From positions 1-37,455 of the forward strand of contig JALEPZ010000021.1 of the NCBI GenBank assembly GCA_022767125.1: a DNA stretch of 37,455 nt, written 5' to 3'. The notes under the pieces are model-generated. The model was given only the letters and a program-made list of their open reading frames with translations, was not told where the DNA came from and searched no databases. Source of the stretch: Phocaeicola plebeius (lineage in GTDB: Bacteria; Bacteroidota; Bacteroidia; Bacteroidales; Bacteroidaceae). Within the stretch, counting starts at the first letter, position 1, and each line of letters starts with the position of its first letter. A program made the position numbers and the translations under genes. Shown one piece after another: positions 1-8,189 of this stretch.

Positions 1-21
1 GTTCGAGTCTCATTTCCTTCA
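1..21 (+). tRNA. 3' end of a tRNA cut by the window edge
   Basis: The first bases read as a T-loop (TTCGAGT) preceded by G, then a T-stem 3' strand (CTCAT), a seven-base acceptor strand (TTCCTTC) and an A discriminator. No CCA is encoded. It is followed 17 bases later by a complete tRNA-Gly, so it fits as the upstream member of the same cluster. The anticodon lies outside the window, so the amino acid cannot be given. Confidence 0.7.
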
Positions 22-38
22 CGTACTTCACTGCAAAT

Positions 39-111
39 GCGGAAATAGCTCAGTTGGTAGAGCACAACCTTGCCAAGGTTGGGGTCGCGAGTTCGAGTCT
101 CGTTTTCCGCT
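39..111 (+). tRNA. tRNA-Gly (anticodon GCC), first copy
   Basis: A complete cloverleaf can be drawn: acceptor GCGGAAA pairs with TTTCCGC, the D-arm is GCTC/GAGC, the anticodon stem CAACC/GGTTG encloses loop TTGCCAA (anticodon GCC), and the T-arm is GCGAG/CTCGT around TTCGAGT. The discriminator is U, as expected for glycine. CCA follows directly at 112-114 in this copy but not in the identical copy at 208-280. Confidence 0.97.
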
Positions 112-119
112 CCAAGATT

Positions 120-200
120 GCCCAGGTGGCGGAATGGTAGACGCGCACGTTTCAGGTGCGTGTGTCGAGAGGCATGCAGGTTCGAGTCCTGTTCTGGGCA
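120..200 (+). tRNA. tRNA-Leu (anticodon CAG)
   Basis: Class II tRNA with a long variable arm. Acceptor GCCCAGG pairs with TCTGGGC (one G-U), and the discriminator is A at 200. The anticodon stem CACGT/GCGTG encloses TTCAGGT, giving anticodon CAG, which reads CUG. The long variable region (TGTCGAGAGGCATG) and the A73 discriminator are typical of leucine tRNAs. A competing register of the anticodon stem (CGCAC/GTGCG, anticodon UUC) is rejected because the class II fold does not fit tRNA-Glu. No CCA is encoded. Confidence 0.93.
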
Positions 201-207
201 CTATCTT

Positions 208-280
208 GCGGAAATAGCTCAGTTGGTAGAGCACAACCTTGCCAAGGTTGGGGTCGCGAGTTCGAGTCTCGTTTTCCGCT
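208..280 (+). tRNA. tRNA-Gly (anticodon GCC), second copy
   Basis: All 73 bases are identical to the copy at 39-111, with the same GCC anticodon and U discriminator. Here the 3' flank is CTTTTT, so CCA must be added after transcription. The two copies flank the tRNA-Leu in one transcription unit with spacers of 7-8 bases. Confidence 0.97.
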
Positions 281-324
281 CTTTTTCATAGTGTGTAAGT
301 AGAAGAGATGAGAAGTTCGAAATG

Positions 325-367
325 TCGCCTTTTTTAGGCGAAGTTTCAATTTCCCATTTTTTTTTTG
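325..367 (+). terminator. possible terminator of the tRNA cluster
   Basis: A short hairpin (TCGCCT 325-330, loop TTTTT, AGGCGA 336-341) lies 45 bases after the last tRNA. A long T-run follows at 357-367. The stem is only six pairs and the T-run is 15 bases away, so this is a weak call. The rest of 281-502 holds no gene that I can see. Confidence 0.35.
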
Positions 368-502
368 TGTGTCTGCCCTTCTCGTATTCCATTGTTCTAT
401 TTTTCGGAAGAAAGTTCTCGAATGTCAAGAAAAAACTGTACCTTTATCGCGAAATTATAATGCACAGGCCAATTCTGAGGATTGGAATAGGATAAAGTAC
501 AT

Positions 503-1093
503 ATGGAACAAGAAAAGATGAAATTCTCACCTTGCGTGATGCTGGTGGATGCTATAGCTTTGGATGGGGTGGTGGCCGATGTGGCCGCTTATTTTGCTCC
601 GGTCATCGGCCGTAAGTTGCCCAAGGCCGATTTGGCCGTGTTGTTGGAATGTCTGTCACTGGATGCCGGATGGCTGCCCGATGCCGACCGGCAGGTGCAG
701 GTGTTGCTGGTCTACGGAAACGGGCGGACACAGTTGGCGCATTGCCAGCCGGCTGACTTGAGCAACGAACTGGACGGGAAGGCATTCAAAGGAGAATTGG
801 GGGAATTTGCCATCAGTGCCTACCAGCCTTCGGGCATGGCCACCCGGGAAGCTTTGTTTACGGAAACGCTCGAATTGCTGGATGAAGCTTCGGAAACGCA
901 GCGATGGATCCTGGTCCCCGACCTGCAGGAATACAGCGGACAGTGGAAGAAACGCCTGGACAAGCGTCAGTCGAAGGCGGAGTGTACGTTGTTTGCGATG
1001 ATGCGCCCTCCGAAGATGGGGTCGGTTCGTTTCGAACAGTTGGGGTTTGCGGTGTTGCGTGCGTTGGGCATCCGGGCGAATGAAATCAAATGA
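503..1093 (+). CDS. conserved Bacteroidales protein of unknown function (196 aa)
   Basis: I do not recognise a domain of known function. The 196-residue product has no signal peptide and no membrane segment. It looks cytoplasmic and rather hydrophobic, with an alternating helix/strand character. A Trp-containing acidic stretch is followed by a basic segment (residues about 145-160), and the C-terminus is short and Arg/Lys rich. The upstream sequence AGGATAAAGTACAT gives only a weak ribosome site, normal for this phylum. The stop is three bases before the ATG of the M23 peptidase gene, so the two are almost certainly cotranscribed. That suggests, by inference only, a role connected with the cell envelope. 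Codon use matches the neighbours. Size and position fit a conserved family of hypothetical proteins in gut Bacteroides. Confidence 0.8.
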   Translation: MEQEKMKFSPCVMLVDAIALDGVVADVAAYFAPVIGRKLPKADLAVLLECLSLDAGWLPDADRQVQVLLVYGNGRTQLAHCQPADLSNELDGKAFKGELGEFAISAYQPSGMATREALFTETLELLDEASETQRWILVPDLQEYSGQWKKRLDKRQSKAECTLFAMMRPPKMGSVRFEQLGFAVLRALGIRANEIK

Positions 1094-1096
1094 CCG

Positions 1097-2767
1097 ATGG
1101 GGATGAAAAACGGGTTTGTTCTTTTGTATGCGTTGCTCCTGACGGTGGGCACCTTGCAGGCTGCCGTTCCTGATTCGGCCCTGTTTGCTTCTCCGTTTCG
1201 TTTTCCGCTGTTGCTGAGTGCCAATTTTGGCGAACTGCGTCCTAATCATTTTCATGACGGTATCGATATCAAGACGGAAGGGGTAACCGGAAAACCGATT
1301 TATAGTATTGCCGACGGGTACGTGTCGCGGGTGCTGGTACAGCATGGTGGTTACGGACAGGCCATTTGTATCACGCATCCTTCGTGCGGATTGACCTCTC
1401 TCTATGGCCATATCGTGTCCTTTGCTCCTGCCGTGCAGGAATTCTTGAGAAACTACCAGTACGAACACGAGACATTTGTATGCGACCTGACGCTCGAGCC
1501 AGACCGTTTCCCGGTCAAGCAGGGCGAACTGATTGCACTGAGCGGCAACGAAGGAGCATCGGCTGGCCCTCATTTGCACCTGGAACTGCGGCGTACGGAC
1601 ACCGGTGAATTCGTGAACCCGTTGCCTTATTTCAAGGACCTGCTGACCGATAGCCGTCCTCCGGTGGCCCGGTGGATCGGATGTTATCCGGTACGGGGCA
1701 AGGGAGTAGTTGACGGTTCTTCGAAGAAGAAGATCCTGTCGGCGGCTGCTCCCGTTCCCGCTTTTGTTGCATGGGGAGACATCTATACGGCCATCAGTGC
1801 CAATGACTATATGGACGGAACGGCCAATCATTACGGTGTCCATTCGGTAGTGTTGTATGTAGATGATACAGAGGTGTTTCGTAGTACAACCGATGGGGTG
1901 GCCCCTGAGGAGAACCGGATGATCAATGGATTTATCGACTACGAAGAATACGTCCGCAGCCGTCGCCTGCTGATGCGTTCGGCTGTTCTGCCTGGAAATC
2001 CGCTGCGTCTGCTACAGGCCGGCGAAGACCGGGGAGTCGTTCACATCGACGAGGAGCGTGACTACCATTTCCGGTATGAGTTGACGGACGATTTCGGGAA
2101 CCGGCAAACCTGCTCGTTTGTCGTACGCGGACGGCAACAGCCGGTGCCGCCATACGAACCGGAAGGGAGGTGGCTCTCCTGGAACCGGACCCATGTGGTG
2201 CAGGAACCGGGGATGGAACTGGTGATTCCCCGTGGCCAGCTCTATGAAGATACGGCTTTGCAGACCGAGGTAAGAGGAGATACGGCCGGCATCTCGTTCG
2301 ACTATGTGCTCGATATGGGTGACACACCCCTTCATGGCTATTGCCAGTTGTCGCTTGGCATCCGTCATTTTCCGGTAGAAGACCCCGACAAATACTACAT
2401 TGTCCAGAAGACCGGAAAGACCCGGACTTCGATGGGCGGTCGGGTGGAAGACAGGTGGATCAAGGCATCCGTCCGTTCGTTGGGTACGTTCGCTGTGGCA
2501 GTCGATACGGTTCCCCCTCGGGTGGAGCCGGTCGGTCAGGCCACTTGGCGCACCCGCCGTCAGCTTCGCTTTACGGTGACGGATGCCCAGACCGGTATCG
2601 CTTCCTATAAAGTGTATGTCGACGGCCGTTTTGTGCTTTTCGCGCGGAAGGGGAATACGTTGAGCATTGTCGACCCCGAACGCATTCGGAAAGGCGTGCC
2701 GCATACTGTGGAAGTGGCGGTTGCCGACGGTTGCGGCAATGAGACCCGCAAGACCTATAGATTTTAG
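1097..2767 (+). CDS. secreted M23-family metallopeptidase (556 aa)
   Basis: Predicted zinc endopeptidase acting on peptidoglycan cross-links or related glycine-rich peptides outside the inner membrane. Residues 1-22 form a signal peptide (Met-Lys, then a Leu-rich core ending TLQA). The LytM domain follows at about residues 35-185. The zinc-binding HxxxD is H53/D57 in HFHDGID, a YGH lies near residue 106, and the HxH motif is H159-L-H161 in GPHLHLELR. All expected catalytic positions are present, so the enzyme should be active. Residues about 190-556 are beta-rich with Ig-like or Bacteroidetes-specific modules and no catalytic motif visible to me. The start at 1097 is the first ATG after the upstream stop; a second ATG two codons on is equally possible. 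It sits between the unknown 196-residue protein and a C69 dipeptidase, so the cluster may process wall peptides. Confidence 0.9.
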   Translation: MGMKNGFVLLYALLLTVGTLQAAVPDSALFASPFRFPLLLSANFGELRPNHFHDGIDIKTEGVTGKPIYSIADGYVSRVLVQHGGYGQAICITHPSCGLTSLYGHIVSFAPAVQEFLRNYQYEHETFVCDLTLEPDRFPVKQGELIALSGNEGASAGPHLHLELRRTDTGEFVNPLPYFKDLLTDSRPPVARWIGCYPVRGKGVVDGSSKKKILSAAAPVPAFVAWGDIYTAISANDYMDGTANHYGVHSVVLYVDDTEVFRSTTDGVAPEENRMINGFIDYEEYVRSRRLLMRSAVLPGNPLRLLQAGEDRGVVHIDEERDYHFRYELTDDFGNRQTCSFVVRGRQQPVPPYEPEGRWLSWNRTHVVQEPGMELVIPRGQLYEDTALQTEVRGDTAGISFDYVLDMGDTPLHGYCQLSLGIRHFPVEDPDKYYIVQKTGKTRTSMGGRVEDRWIKASVRSLGTFAVAVDTVPPRVEPVGQATWRTRRQLRFTVTDAQTGIASYKVYVDGRFVLFARKGNTLSIVDPERIRKGVPHTVEVAVADGCGNETRKTYRF

Positions 2768-2809
2768 ACAACAACAAATAGTTCTTTAACCCACAAAAAA
2801 GAAGAAAAG

Positions 2810-4444
2810 ATGAAAAAAATGATTTCTGCCCTTGTGCTGCTGATGGCGGTTGCAATCAACGGCTGGGCCTGTACCAACTTGATTGTCGGCAAGAAAGCTT
2901 CAGCCGACGGCTCTGTACTGATTTCCTATTCTGCCGATTCCTATGGCATGTTCGGCTTCCTGTGTCATTATCCGGCTGCCACCCATCCGGCAGGTACGTT
3001 CCGTGATATCATCGACTGGGAAGACGGTCGTTTTCGGGGACGTATTGCCGAGGCCCGGCAAACCTACAATGTCATCGGCAACATCAACGAGTTTCAGGTG
3101 AGCATTGGGGAAACGACCTTTGGCGGTCGGCATGAACTGGTCGATTCCACCGGTGTGATGGATTATGGAAGCCTGATCTATGTGGCTTTGCAGCGTTCGC
3201 GCACGGCCAAGGAGGCCATTAAGGTCATGACCGACCTGGTGAAGGAATACGGCTATTGCAGCAGCGGTGAGTCGTTTTCCATTGCCGATCCCAATGAAGT
3301 ATGGATGATGGAAATGATCGGGAAGGGTCCGGGCGTGAAGGGGGCCGTATGGGTCGCTGTCCGCATTCCCGATGACTGCATTGCAGCTCATGCCAACCAA
3401 AGCCGCATCCGCAAGTTCGACCTGAACGACAAGGAGAACTGCCTGTATGCGCCCGATGTTATCTCGTTTGCCCGTGAGAAGGGTTATTTTGACGGATTGA
3501 ACAAGGATTTCAGCTTTGCCGATGCCTATTGTCCGCTCGATTTCGGTGGTATCCGTTTCTGCGACGCCCGTGTATGGAGCTATTTCAACCGGTTCAGCAA
3601 AGCCACTGGCGATGCCTATCTTCCCTATATCCAAGGCAAGAGCCAGGAAGCCATGCCGCTGTATGTCAAGCCCGACCGGAAGGTGTCTGTGCGCGACTTG
3701 CAGGCAGCCATGCGCGACCATTACGAAGGGACTCCCCTCGACATTACCCAGGATGCGGGTGCCGGCAGTTTCCACATGCCCTACCGGCTGTCGCCGCTGA
3801 CCTTCAAGGTCGATGGGGTGGAGTACTTCAATGAACGTCCCATCTCTACCCAGCAGAGCGCGTTCGTATTCGTATCCCAGCTGCGTGCCAACCTGCCCGA
3901 CGCTATCGGCGGTGTGATGTGGTTCGGACTCGACGATGCCAATATGACTCCGTTCACGCCGGTCTATTGCGCCACGGATGCCGTGCCGGCAGTCTATGAC
4001 GAGAAGGAGGGTGATTGCGTGACGTTCTCCTGGAATTCTGCATTCTGGATCTACAACTGGGTGGCCGACATGATACGTCCCCGTTACGACCTGATGATCG
4101 GTGATATGCGTACGGTCCAGGACGGATTGGAAGACACGTTTGCCCAGGCTCAGGAAGGCGTGGAGAGCCAGGCGCTGAAATTGTATGCCGAGCAGCCGCA
4201 GAAGGCGAAGGATTTTCTGAAAAACTATACCCACATGACTGCCCAGACAGCCGTGGACAGCTGGAAACGGCTGGGAGAATTCCTGATTGTGCGGTATAAC
4301 GACGGAGCCGTGAAGCCGGTGAAGGACGGGCGGATTGTGCGTCCTGCCACCGGAAACAACGCCCGTGTTAGCCGTCCGGGGTATTCGGAAGATTTCCTGC
4401 GGAACCTTGTGAAGGAGACGGGTGAGCGCTACAAGGCGTGGTAA
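2810..4444 (+). CDS. secreted C69-family dipeptidase (PepD-like, 544 aa)
   Basis: Member of the N-terminal-nucleophile dipeptidase family C69 (LaPepDA type). The Met-Lys-Lys start and hydrophobic core end in GWA at residue 20, and cleavage there exposes C21 of CTNLIVGKKASADGS. That Cys is the conserved self-activating nucleophile of the family, not a lipobox cysteine, because no Leu occurs at -3. Length is normal for the family. The C-terminal half carries the expected aromatic-rich blocks such as WNSAFWIYNWVADMIRPRY. The ATG follows AAAAAAGAAGAAAAG, and the gene lies 42 bases behind the M23 peptidase gene, probably in the same operon. It should split dipeptides released in the periplasm. Substrate preference cannot be read from sequence. 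Confidence 0.93.
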   Translation: MKKMISALVLLMAVAINGWACTNLIVGKKASADGSVLISYSADSYGMFGFLCHYPAATHPAGTFRDIIDWEDGRFRGRIAEARQTYNVIGNINEFQVSIGETTFGGRHELVDSTGVMDYGSLIYVALQRSRTAKEAIKVMTDLVKEYGYCSSGESFSIADPNEVWMMEMIGKGPGVKGAVWVAVRIPDDCIAAHANQSRIRKFDLNDKENCLYAPDVISFAREKGYFDGLNKDFSFADAYCPLDFGGIRFCDARVWSYFNRFSKATGDAYLPYIQGKSQEAMPLYVKPDRKVSVRDLQAAMRDHYEGTPLDITQDAGAGSFHMPYRLSPLTFKVDGVEYFNERPISTQQSAFVFVSQLRANLPDAIGGVMWFGLDDANMTPFTPVYCATDAVPAVYDEKEGDCVTFSWNSAFWIYNWVADMIRPRYDLMIGDMRTVQDGLEDTFAQAQEGVESQALKLYAEQPQKAKDFLKNYTHMTAQTAVDSWKRLGEFLIVRYNDGAVKPVKDGRIVRPATGNNARVSRPGYSEDFLRNLVKETGERYKAW

Positions 4445-4497
4445 TCTTTTTTCGTAAAAAAATGTTCGAAAGATTAGGATAAGTAATCAGAAAAGTT

Positions 4498-4505
4498 TAT
4501 TTTTG
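4498..4505 (+). promoter_or_regulatory. candidate -7 element upstream of the phosphohexomutase gene
   Basis: TATTTTTG matches the Bacteroidetes -7 consensus TAnnTTTG exactly, 56 bases before the ATG. No good -33 TTTG is seen at 19-21 bases upstream, so the call rests on the -7 only. Confidence 0.4.
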
Positions 4506-4560
4506 CTATCGTATTTAAAAGTACATTTCGTAAAAACACATTAATTATATACTAATCATC

Positions 4561-6306
4561 ATGGGAAACGAAGAATTGATTAAGCAGTGCACCGAAAAGG
4601 CGCAAAAATGGTTGACACCTGCATATGATGCAGAAACGCAGGCTGAAGTGAGAGCAATGTTGGACAATGCTGACAAGACAGCGTTGATTGACGCTTTTTA
4701 CAAGGACCTGGAATTCGGTACAGGCGGTCTGCGCGGTATCATGGGGGCAGGTACCAATCGTATGAATATCTATACTGTGGGTGCAGCCACTCAAGGTCTG
4801 GCCAACTACCTCAACAAGTGCTTTGCCGGCAAGCCTGACATCTCTGTAGTTGTGGGTCATGACTGTCGTAACAACAGCCGTAAGTTTGCTGAAATCTCCG
4901 CAGACATTTTCTCGGCCAACGGCATCAAGGTGTATTTGTTCGACGATATGCGTCCGACTCCTGAAATGTCTTTCGCTATCCGCGAACTGGGTTGCCAGAG
5001 CGGTATTAATATTACGGCTTCTCATAATCCGAAGGAATACAATGGATACAAGGCTTATTGGGATGACGGCGCACAGGTATTGGCTCCCCACGACAAGGGA
5101 ATCATCGACGAGGTGCTGAAAGTGACTTCGGTAGAGGACATCAAGTTCGAAGGCAACCAGGAACTGATCCAGATTGTCGGTAAGGACATTGATGACATCT
5201 ATCTGGAAAAGGTACATAGCATCTCTATCGATCCGGAAGTAATCCGTCGTCAGAAAGACCTGAAGATTGTATATACACCGATTCATGGTACCGGCATGAT
5301 GCTGATTCCGCAGGCACTGAAGCAGTGGGGCTTTGAGAATGTTCATTGCGTACCCGAACAGATGGTAAAGAGCGGTGACTTCCCCACCGTGATTTCTCCG
5401 AACCCTGAAAATGCGGAAGCATTGACGCTGGCCATTAACCTGGCCAAGGAAATCGACGGCGATATCGTGATGGCTTCTGACCCGGATGCTGACCGTGTAG
5501 GTATGGCTTGCAAGGACGACAAGGGCGAATGGGTATTGATCAACGGTAACCAGACGGCGCTTATCTTCTTGTACTACATCATCAAGAACCGCATCGCTAT
5601 GGGCAAGATGAAGGGGAACGAATTCATCGTGAAGACCATCGTGACGACCGAACTGATCAAGAAGGTGGCTGAGAAGAATAACATCAAGATGTTGGACTGC
5701 TACACGGGCTTCAAGTGGATTGCCCGCGAAATCCGTCTCCGTGAAGGACAGGAACAGTACATCGGAGGTGGTGAAGAAAGCTACGGCTTCCTGGCCGAAG
5801 ACTTTGTTCGTGATAAAGATGCCGTTTCCGCTTGTACGCTGTTGGCGGAAATCTGCGCATGGGCGAAAGACCAGGGCAAGACTTTGTACGATATCCTGAT
5901 GGAAATCTATTTGGAATACGGATTCTCGAAGGAAACGACTGTCAATGTCGTGAAGCCGGGCAAGACGGGTGCCGACGAAATCAAGGCAATGATGGAAAAC
6001 TTCCGTGCCAACCCGCCGAAGGAACTGGGTGGCTCGAAAGTGGTGCTGGCAAAGGACTACCAGACCTTGAAGGCTACTGCCGGCGACGGTACCGTGACCG
6101 ACATCGATATGCCGACAACTTCCAACGTACTGCAGTACTTCACCGAAGACGGTACAAAGGTGTCTGTCCGTCCTTCCGGTACAGAACCGAAGATCAAGTT
6201 CTACATGGAACTGCCGGGTGAAATGAAGTGCGCGAAGTGCTATGCCAATGCACAGGCGGAAGCAACGGCCAAGATTGAAGCCGTGAAGAAGTCATTGGGC
6301 ATCTGA
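4561..6306 (+). CDS. phosphoglucomutase/phosphomannomutase (alpha-D-phosphohexomutase, 581 aa)
   Basis: Interconverts hexose 1- and 6-phosphates in the cytoplasm, feeding glycogen, nucleotide-sugar and polysaccharide synthesis. All four signature regions are present in order: the phosphoserine loop TASHNP (S154), the magnesium site DPDADR (D307, D309, D311), the sugar-binding GGGEESYG (402-409) and the phosphate-binding RPSGTEPK (537-544). The length of about 580 residues and the GGEES form place it with PgcA-type phosphoglucomutases rather than the shorter GlmM. It appears monocistronic: a -7 element lies just upstream and a terminator hairpin follows at 6322. Whether glucose or mannose phosphate is preferred cannot be settled from motifs alone. 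Confidence 0.95.
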   Translation: MGNEELIKQCTEKAQKWLTPAYDAETQAEVRAMLDNADKTALIDAFYKDLEFGTGGLRGIMGAGTNRMNIYTVGAATQGLANYLNKCFAGKPDISVVVGHDCRNNSRKFAEISADIFSANGIKVYLFDDMRPTPEMSFAIRELGCQSGINITASHNPKEYNGYKAYWDDGAQVLAPHDKGIIDEVLKVTSVEDIKFEGNQELIQIVGKDIDDIYLEKVHSISIDPEVIRRQKDLKIVYTPIHGTGMMLIPQALKQWGFENVHCVPEQMVKSGDFPTVISPNPENAEALTLAINLAKEIDGDIVMASDPDADRVGMACKDDKGEWVLINGNQTALIFLYYIIKNRIAMGKMKGNEFIVKTIVTTELIKKVAEKNNIKMLDCYTGFKWIAREIRLREGQEQYIGGGEESYGFLAEDFVRDKDAVSACTLLAEICAWAKDQGKTLYDILMEIYLEYGFSKETTVNVVKPGKTGADEIKAMMENFRANPPKELGGSKVVLAKDYQTLKATAGDGTVTDIDMPTTSNVLQYFTEDGTKVSVRPSGTEPKIKFYMELPGEMKCAKCYANAQAEATAKIEAVKKSLGI

Positions 6307-6321
6307 TAAAGATGCGATGAG

Positions 6322-6348
6322 GGCGGGTCCCGACGGGGACCGCCTTTT
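6322..6348 (+). terminator. intrinsic terminator after the phosphohexomutase gene
   Basis: A GC-rich hairpin with arms GGCGGGTCCC and GGGGACCGCC (one bulge) is followed directly by TTTTAT. It starts 16 bases after the stop codon. Confidence 0.85.
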
Positions 6349-6356
6349 ATAGAGCT

Positions 6357-6433
6357 TGTCATTCTGGACGCAGCGAAGGGTCTGTCAATCATCGGTGGAT
6401 GTATGCAGATGCTTTACTGCGTTCAGAATGACA
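6357..6433. repeat. REP-like palindromic repeat, copy 1
   Basis: Two inverted arms of 28-29 bases (6357-6384 and 6405-6433) share the core TGTCATTCTG(G/A)ACGCAG. They can pair into an imperfect hairpin with about a 20-base loop. The right arm, read in reverse, continues into CATACATCCACC, which also follows copies 2 and 3. It lies between the terminator of the mutase gene and the end of radA. Confidence 0.75.
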
Positions 6434-6524
6434 TTTTTATAGGGCCTTCTTTTTTTAGTCGGACATTTTCTTTCGGCAGTACGTCCTTTTTCACCTGGGT
6501 TTCTTCTTTTGGTAGGTTTTTTTA

Positions 6525-6564
6525 TGTCATGCTGAACAGAGTGAAGCATCTGTATGCATCCACT
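6525..6564. repeat. REP-like repeat, copy 2 (single arm)
   Basis: The sequence begins TGTCATGCTGAACAGAGTGA and continues through GCATCTGTATGCATCCACTT. It differs from the left arm of copy 3 (29157 onward) at about two of 40 positions. Only one arm is obvious here. It lies just downstream of the radA stop codon, on the convergent side. Confidence 0.7.
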
Positions 6565-6581
6565 TTCACTTACCGATGCCT

Positions 6582-7958
6582 TTATCCGAATAATTCCCGG
6601 AACGCTTCTTCCACTTTCCGGACCGGAACCAGTCCGATTTTCAGTTTCTTGCGGTCCAGTCCCTGAAGGTTGTGTTTGGGGACGAGCATCCGGGTGAATC
6701 CCAGTTTTTCGGCCTCACCGATGCGCTGCTCAATCCGGTTCACGGGACGAATTTCACCGCTCAGCCCGACTTCTCCGGTCATGCACGTTCCCTGTTCGAT
6801 TTCGGTATCCATGTTACTCGATAGGATGGCACTGATGACGGCCAGGTCGATGGCCGGGTCGTTCACCCGCAGGCCACCGGCAATGTTCAGAAATACGTCT
6901 TTTTGTCCCAGCTTGAAGCCGACCCTCTTCTCCAGTACGGCCAGTAGCATGTTCATCCGGCGGATGTCGAAGCCGGTAGCCGAGCGTTGCGGCATACCAT
7001 AGGCAGCCGTACTGACCAGTGCCTGCACTTCGATGAGGAACGGACGGATGCCCTCGATGGCACCTGCAATGGCCACTCCGCTCATGCCTTCATAGTCCTG
7101 CGAGAGCAACAGCTCCGACGGGTTGCTGACTTGGCGCAATCCGTCCTGACGCATTTCGTAGATGCCCAGTTCGGCAGTACTGCCGAATCGGTTCTTGATA
7201 CTCCGCAGGATACGGTACATATAATGCTGGTCGCCCTCGAATTGCAGCACCGTATCGACAATGTGTTCCAACACTTTCGGTCCGGCAATGCTGCCTTCCT
7301 TGTTGATATGCCCGATGAGTATGACCGGTGTCCCTGTTTCTTTGGCGAATTTCAGGATGGCGGCCGAACATTCGCGCACCTGGACGATGCTGCCCGGTGA
7401 CGAGTCGATCGATTCGGTCGAAATCGTCTGGATGGAGTCGATGATGACCAGGTCGGGGGCCGTATTCTTGATGTGGGTGAAGATTTCTTCCAGCGAGGTC
7501 TCACATGCAATGAGCAGGTTGTCCGATTCGGAGTGGGGAATACGGTCTGCGCGGAGCTTGAGTTGCCGGGTGCTTTCCTCGCCCGATACATACAGCACCT
7601 TCAGTCTGTCCAGACGCAATACCGTCTGGAGAACCAGCGTTGATTTGCCGATGCCCGGCTCGCCCCCGATCAGGGTCAGAGAGCCTTGCACCAGTCCGCC
7701 ACCCAATACCCGGTTCAGTTCGTCATCCCCCAGGTTGATGCGCGGATCTTCACTGCCCAGCACCTCACGCAGGCGCAGCGGCTTGGTCCGTACCGACTCG
7801 ATGCCATGTGCCGTATGTTTGGCCACCGGCGTTTCCTTTCGTTGCACCTCTTCCACAAATGTGTTCCATTGTCCGCAGGCCGGACATTTGCCCGCCCATT
7901 TGGGCGATTCTTGTCCGCAGTTGGTGCAGACATAGACGGTCTTCTCTTTTGCTGCCAT
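6582..7958 (-). CDS. radA: DNA repair protein RadA (458 aa)
   Basis: RecA-like ATPase and branch-migration helicase that processes recombination intermediates. The N-terminal four-cysteine zinc finger is C11-x2-C14 and C25-x2-C28. Walker A is GEPGIGKST (99-107) and Walker B lies in LVIIDSIQ. The RadA-specific KNRFG motif (about residue 260) is present, followed by the C-terminal Lon-protease-like domain (GLSGEIRPVNRIEQR). I place the start at 7958 (MAAKEKT), because the zinc finger then begins at residue 11 as in other RadA proteins. The open frame extends upstream to 8105, but that extension overlaps the divergent thr promoter and is not family-like. Length fits the usual 450-460 residues. 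The gene is divergent from the threonine operon. Confidence 0.96.
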   Translation of the reverse strand: MAAKEKTVYVCTNCGQESPKWAGKCPACGQWNTFVEEVQRKETPVAKHTAHGIESVRTKPLRLREVLGSEDPRINLGDDELNRVLGGGLVQGSLTLIGGEPGIGKSTLVLQTVLRLDRLKVLYVSGEESTRQLKLRADRIPHSESDNLLIACETSLEEIFTHIKNTAPDLVIIDSIQTISTESIDSSPGSIVQVRECSAAILKFAKETGTPVILIGHINKEGSIAGPKVLEHIVDTVLQFEGDQHYMYRILRSIKNRFGSTAELGIYEMRQDGLRQVSNPSELLLSQDYEGMSGVAIAGAIEGIRPFLIEVQALVSTAAYGMPQRSATGFDIRRMNMLLAVLEKRVGFKLGQKDVFLNIAGGLRVNDPAIDLAVISAILSSNMDTEIEQGTCMTGEVGLSGEIRPVNRIEQRIGEAEKLGFTRMLVPKHNLQGLDRKKLKIGLVPVRKVEEAFRELFG

Positions 7959-8047
7959 AATTGATGATGGTTTTGCTTTGGAAAGCGAATATACGGATTC
8001 TATTCGGATTATTTCAGCAATCCGTGATAAAAAATCAGCGAAAAGTA

Positions 8048-8077
8048 TTTGATTGTAGAAAATTGTCCCTATATTTG
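8048..8077 (+). promoter_or_regulatory. promoter of the threonine operon
   Basis: A -33 TTTG (8048-8051) and a -7 TATATTTG (8070-8077, exact match to TAnnTTTG) are separated by 18 bases. Transcription would start near 8084, leaving about 250 untranslated bases ahead of the aspartokinase gene. The candidate leader ORF starts 16 bases after that start point. Confidence 0.65.
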
Positions 8078-8099
8078 CGCCAAATAAAAACAAAACATC

Positions 8100-8189
8100 A
8101 TGCATCTATATTGTCAACATACAGCCATGACGGGGATGGGATGGACTTTCACCCGTATATTGACCTCCGGGATGACCCCTCGGGGGTAG
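8100..8189 (+). CDS. candidate Thr-rich leader peptide of the threonine operon (29 aa)
   Basis: A 29-codon ORF begins just behind the promoter at 8048-8077 and ends 146 bases before the aspartokinase/homoserine dehydrogenase gene. Six of its codons are Thr (ACA, ACG, ACT and three ACC) and four are Met, concentrated from codon 8 on (for example TAMTGMGWTFTRILTSGMTP). A strong hairpin (8163-8187) spans the last Thr codons and the stop. Enrichment in the operon's end product is the usual mark of an attenuation leader. However, Thr codons are not tandem and no strong terminator with a U-tract is evident downstream, so translation and function are inferred. Confidence 0.45.
   Translation: MHLYCQHTAMTGMGWTFTRILTSGMTPRG

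Noticed and set aside
656..1843. Long reverse-strand open frame (395 codons) opposite the first two genes
   Set aside because: It is antisense to two genes with clear coding character (M23 motifs, signal peptide), and the translation is Arg/His/Gln rich with no domain. It is a shadow of GC-skewed codon positions.
7959..8105. Extended N-terminus of RadA
   Set aside because: The extension covers the thr promoter on the other strand. The zinc finger at residue 11 from the 7958 start matches the family.
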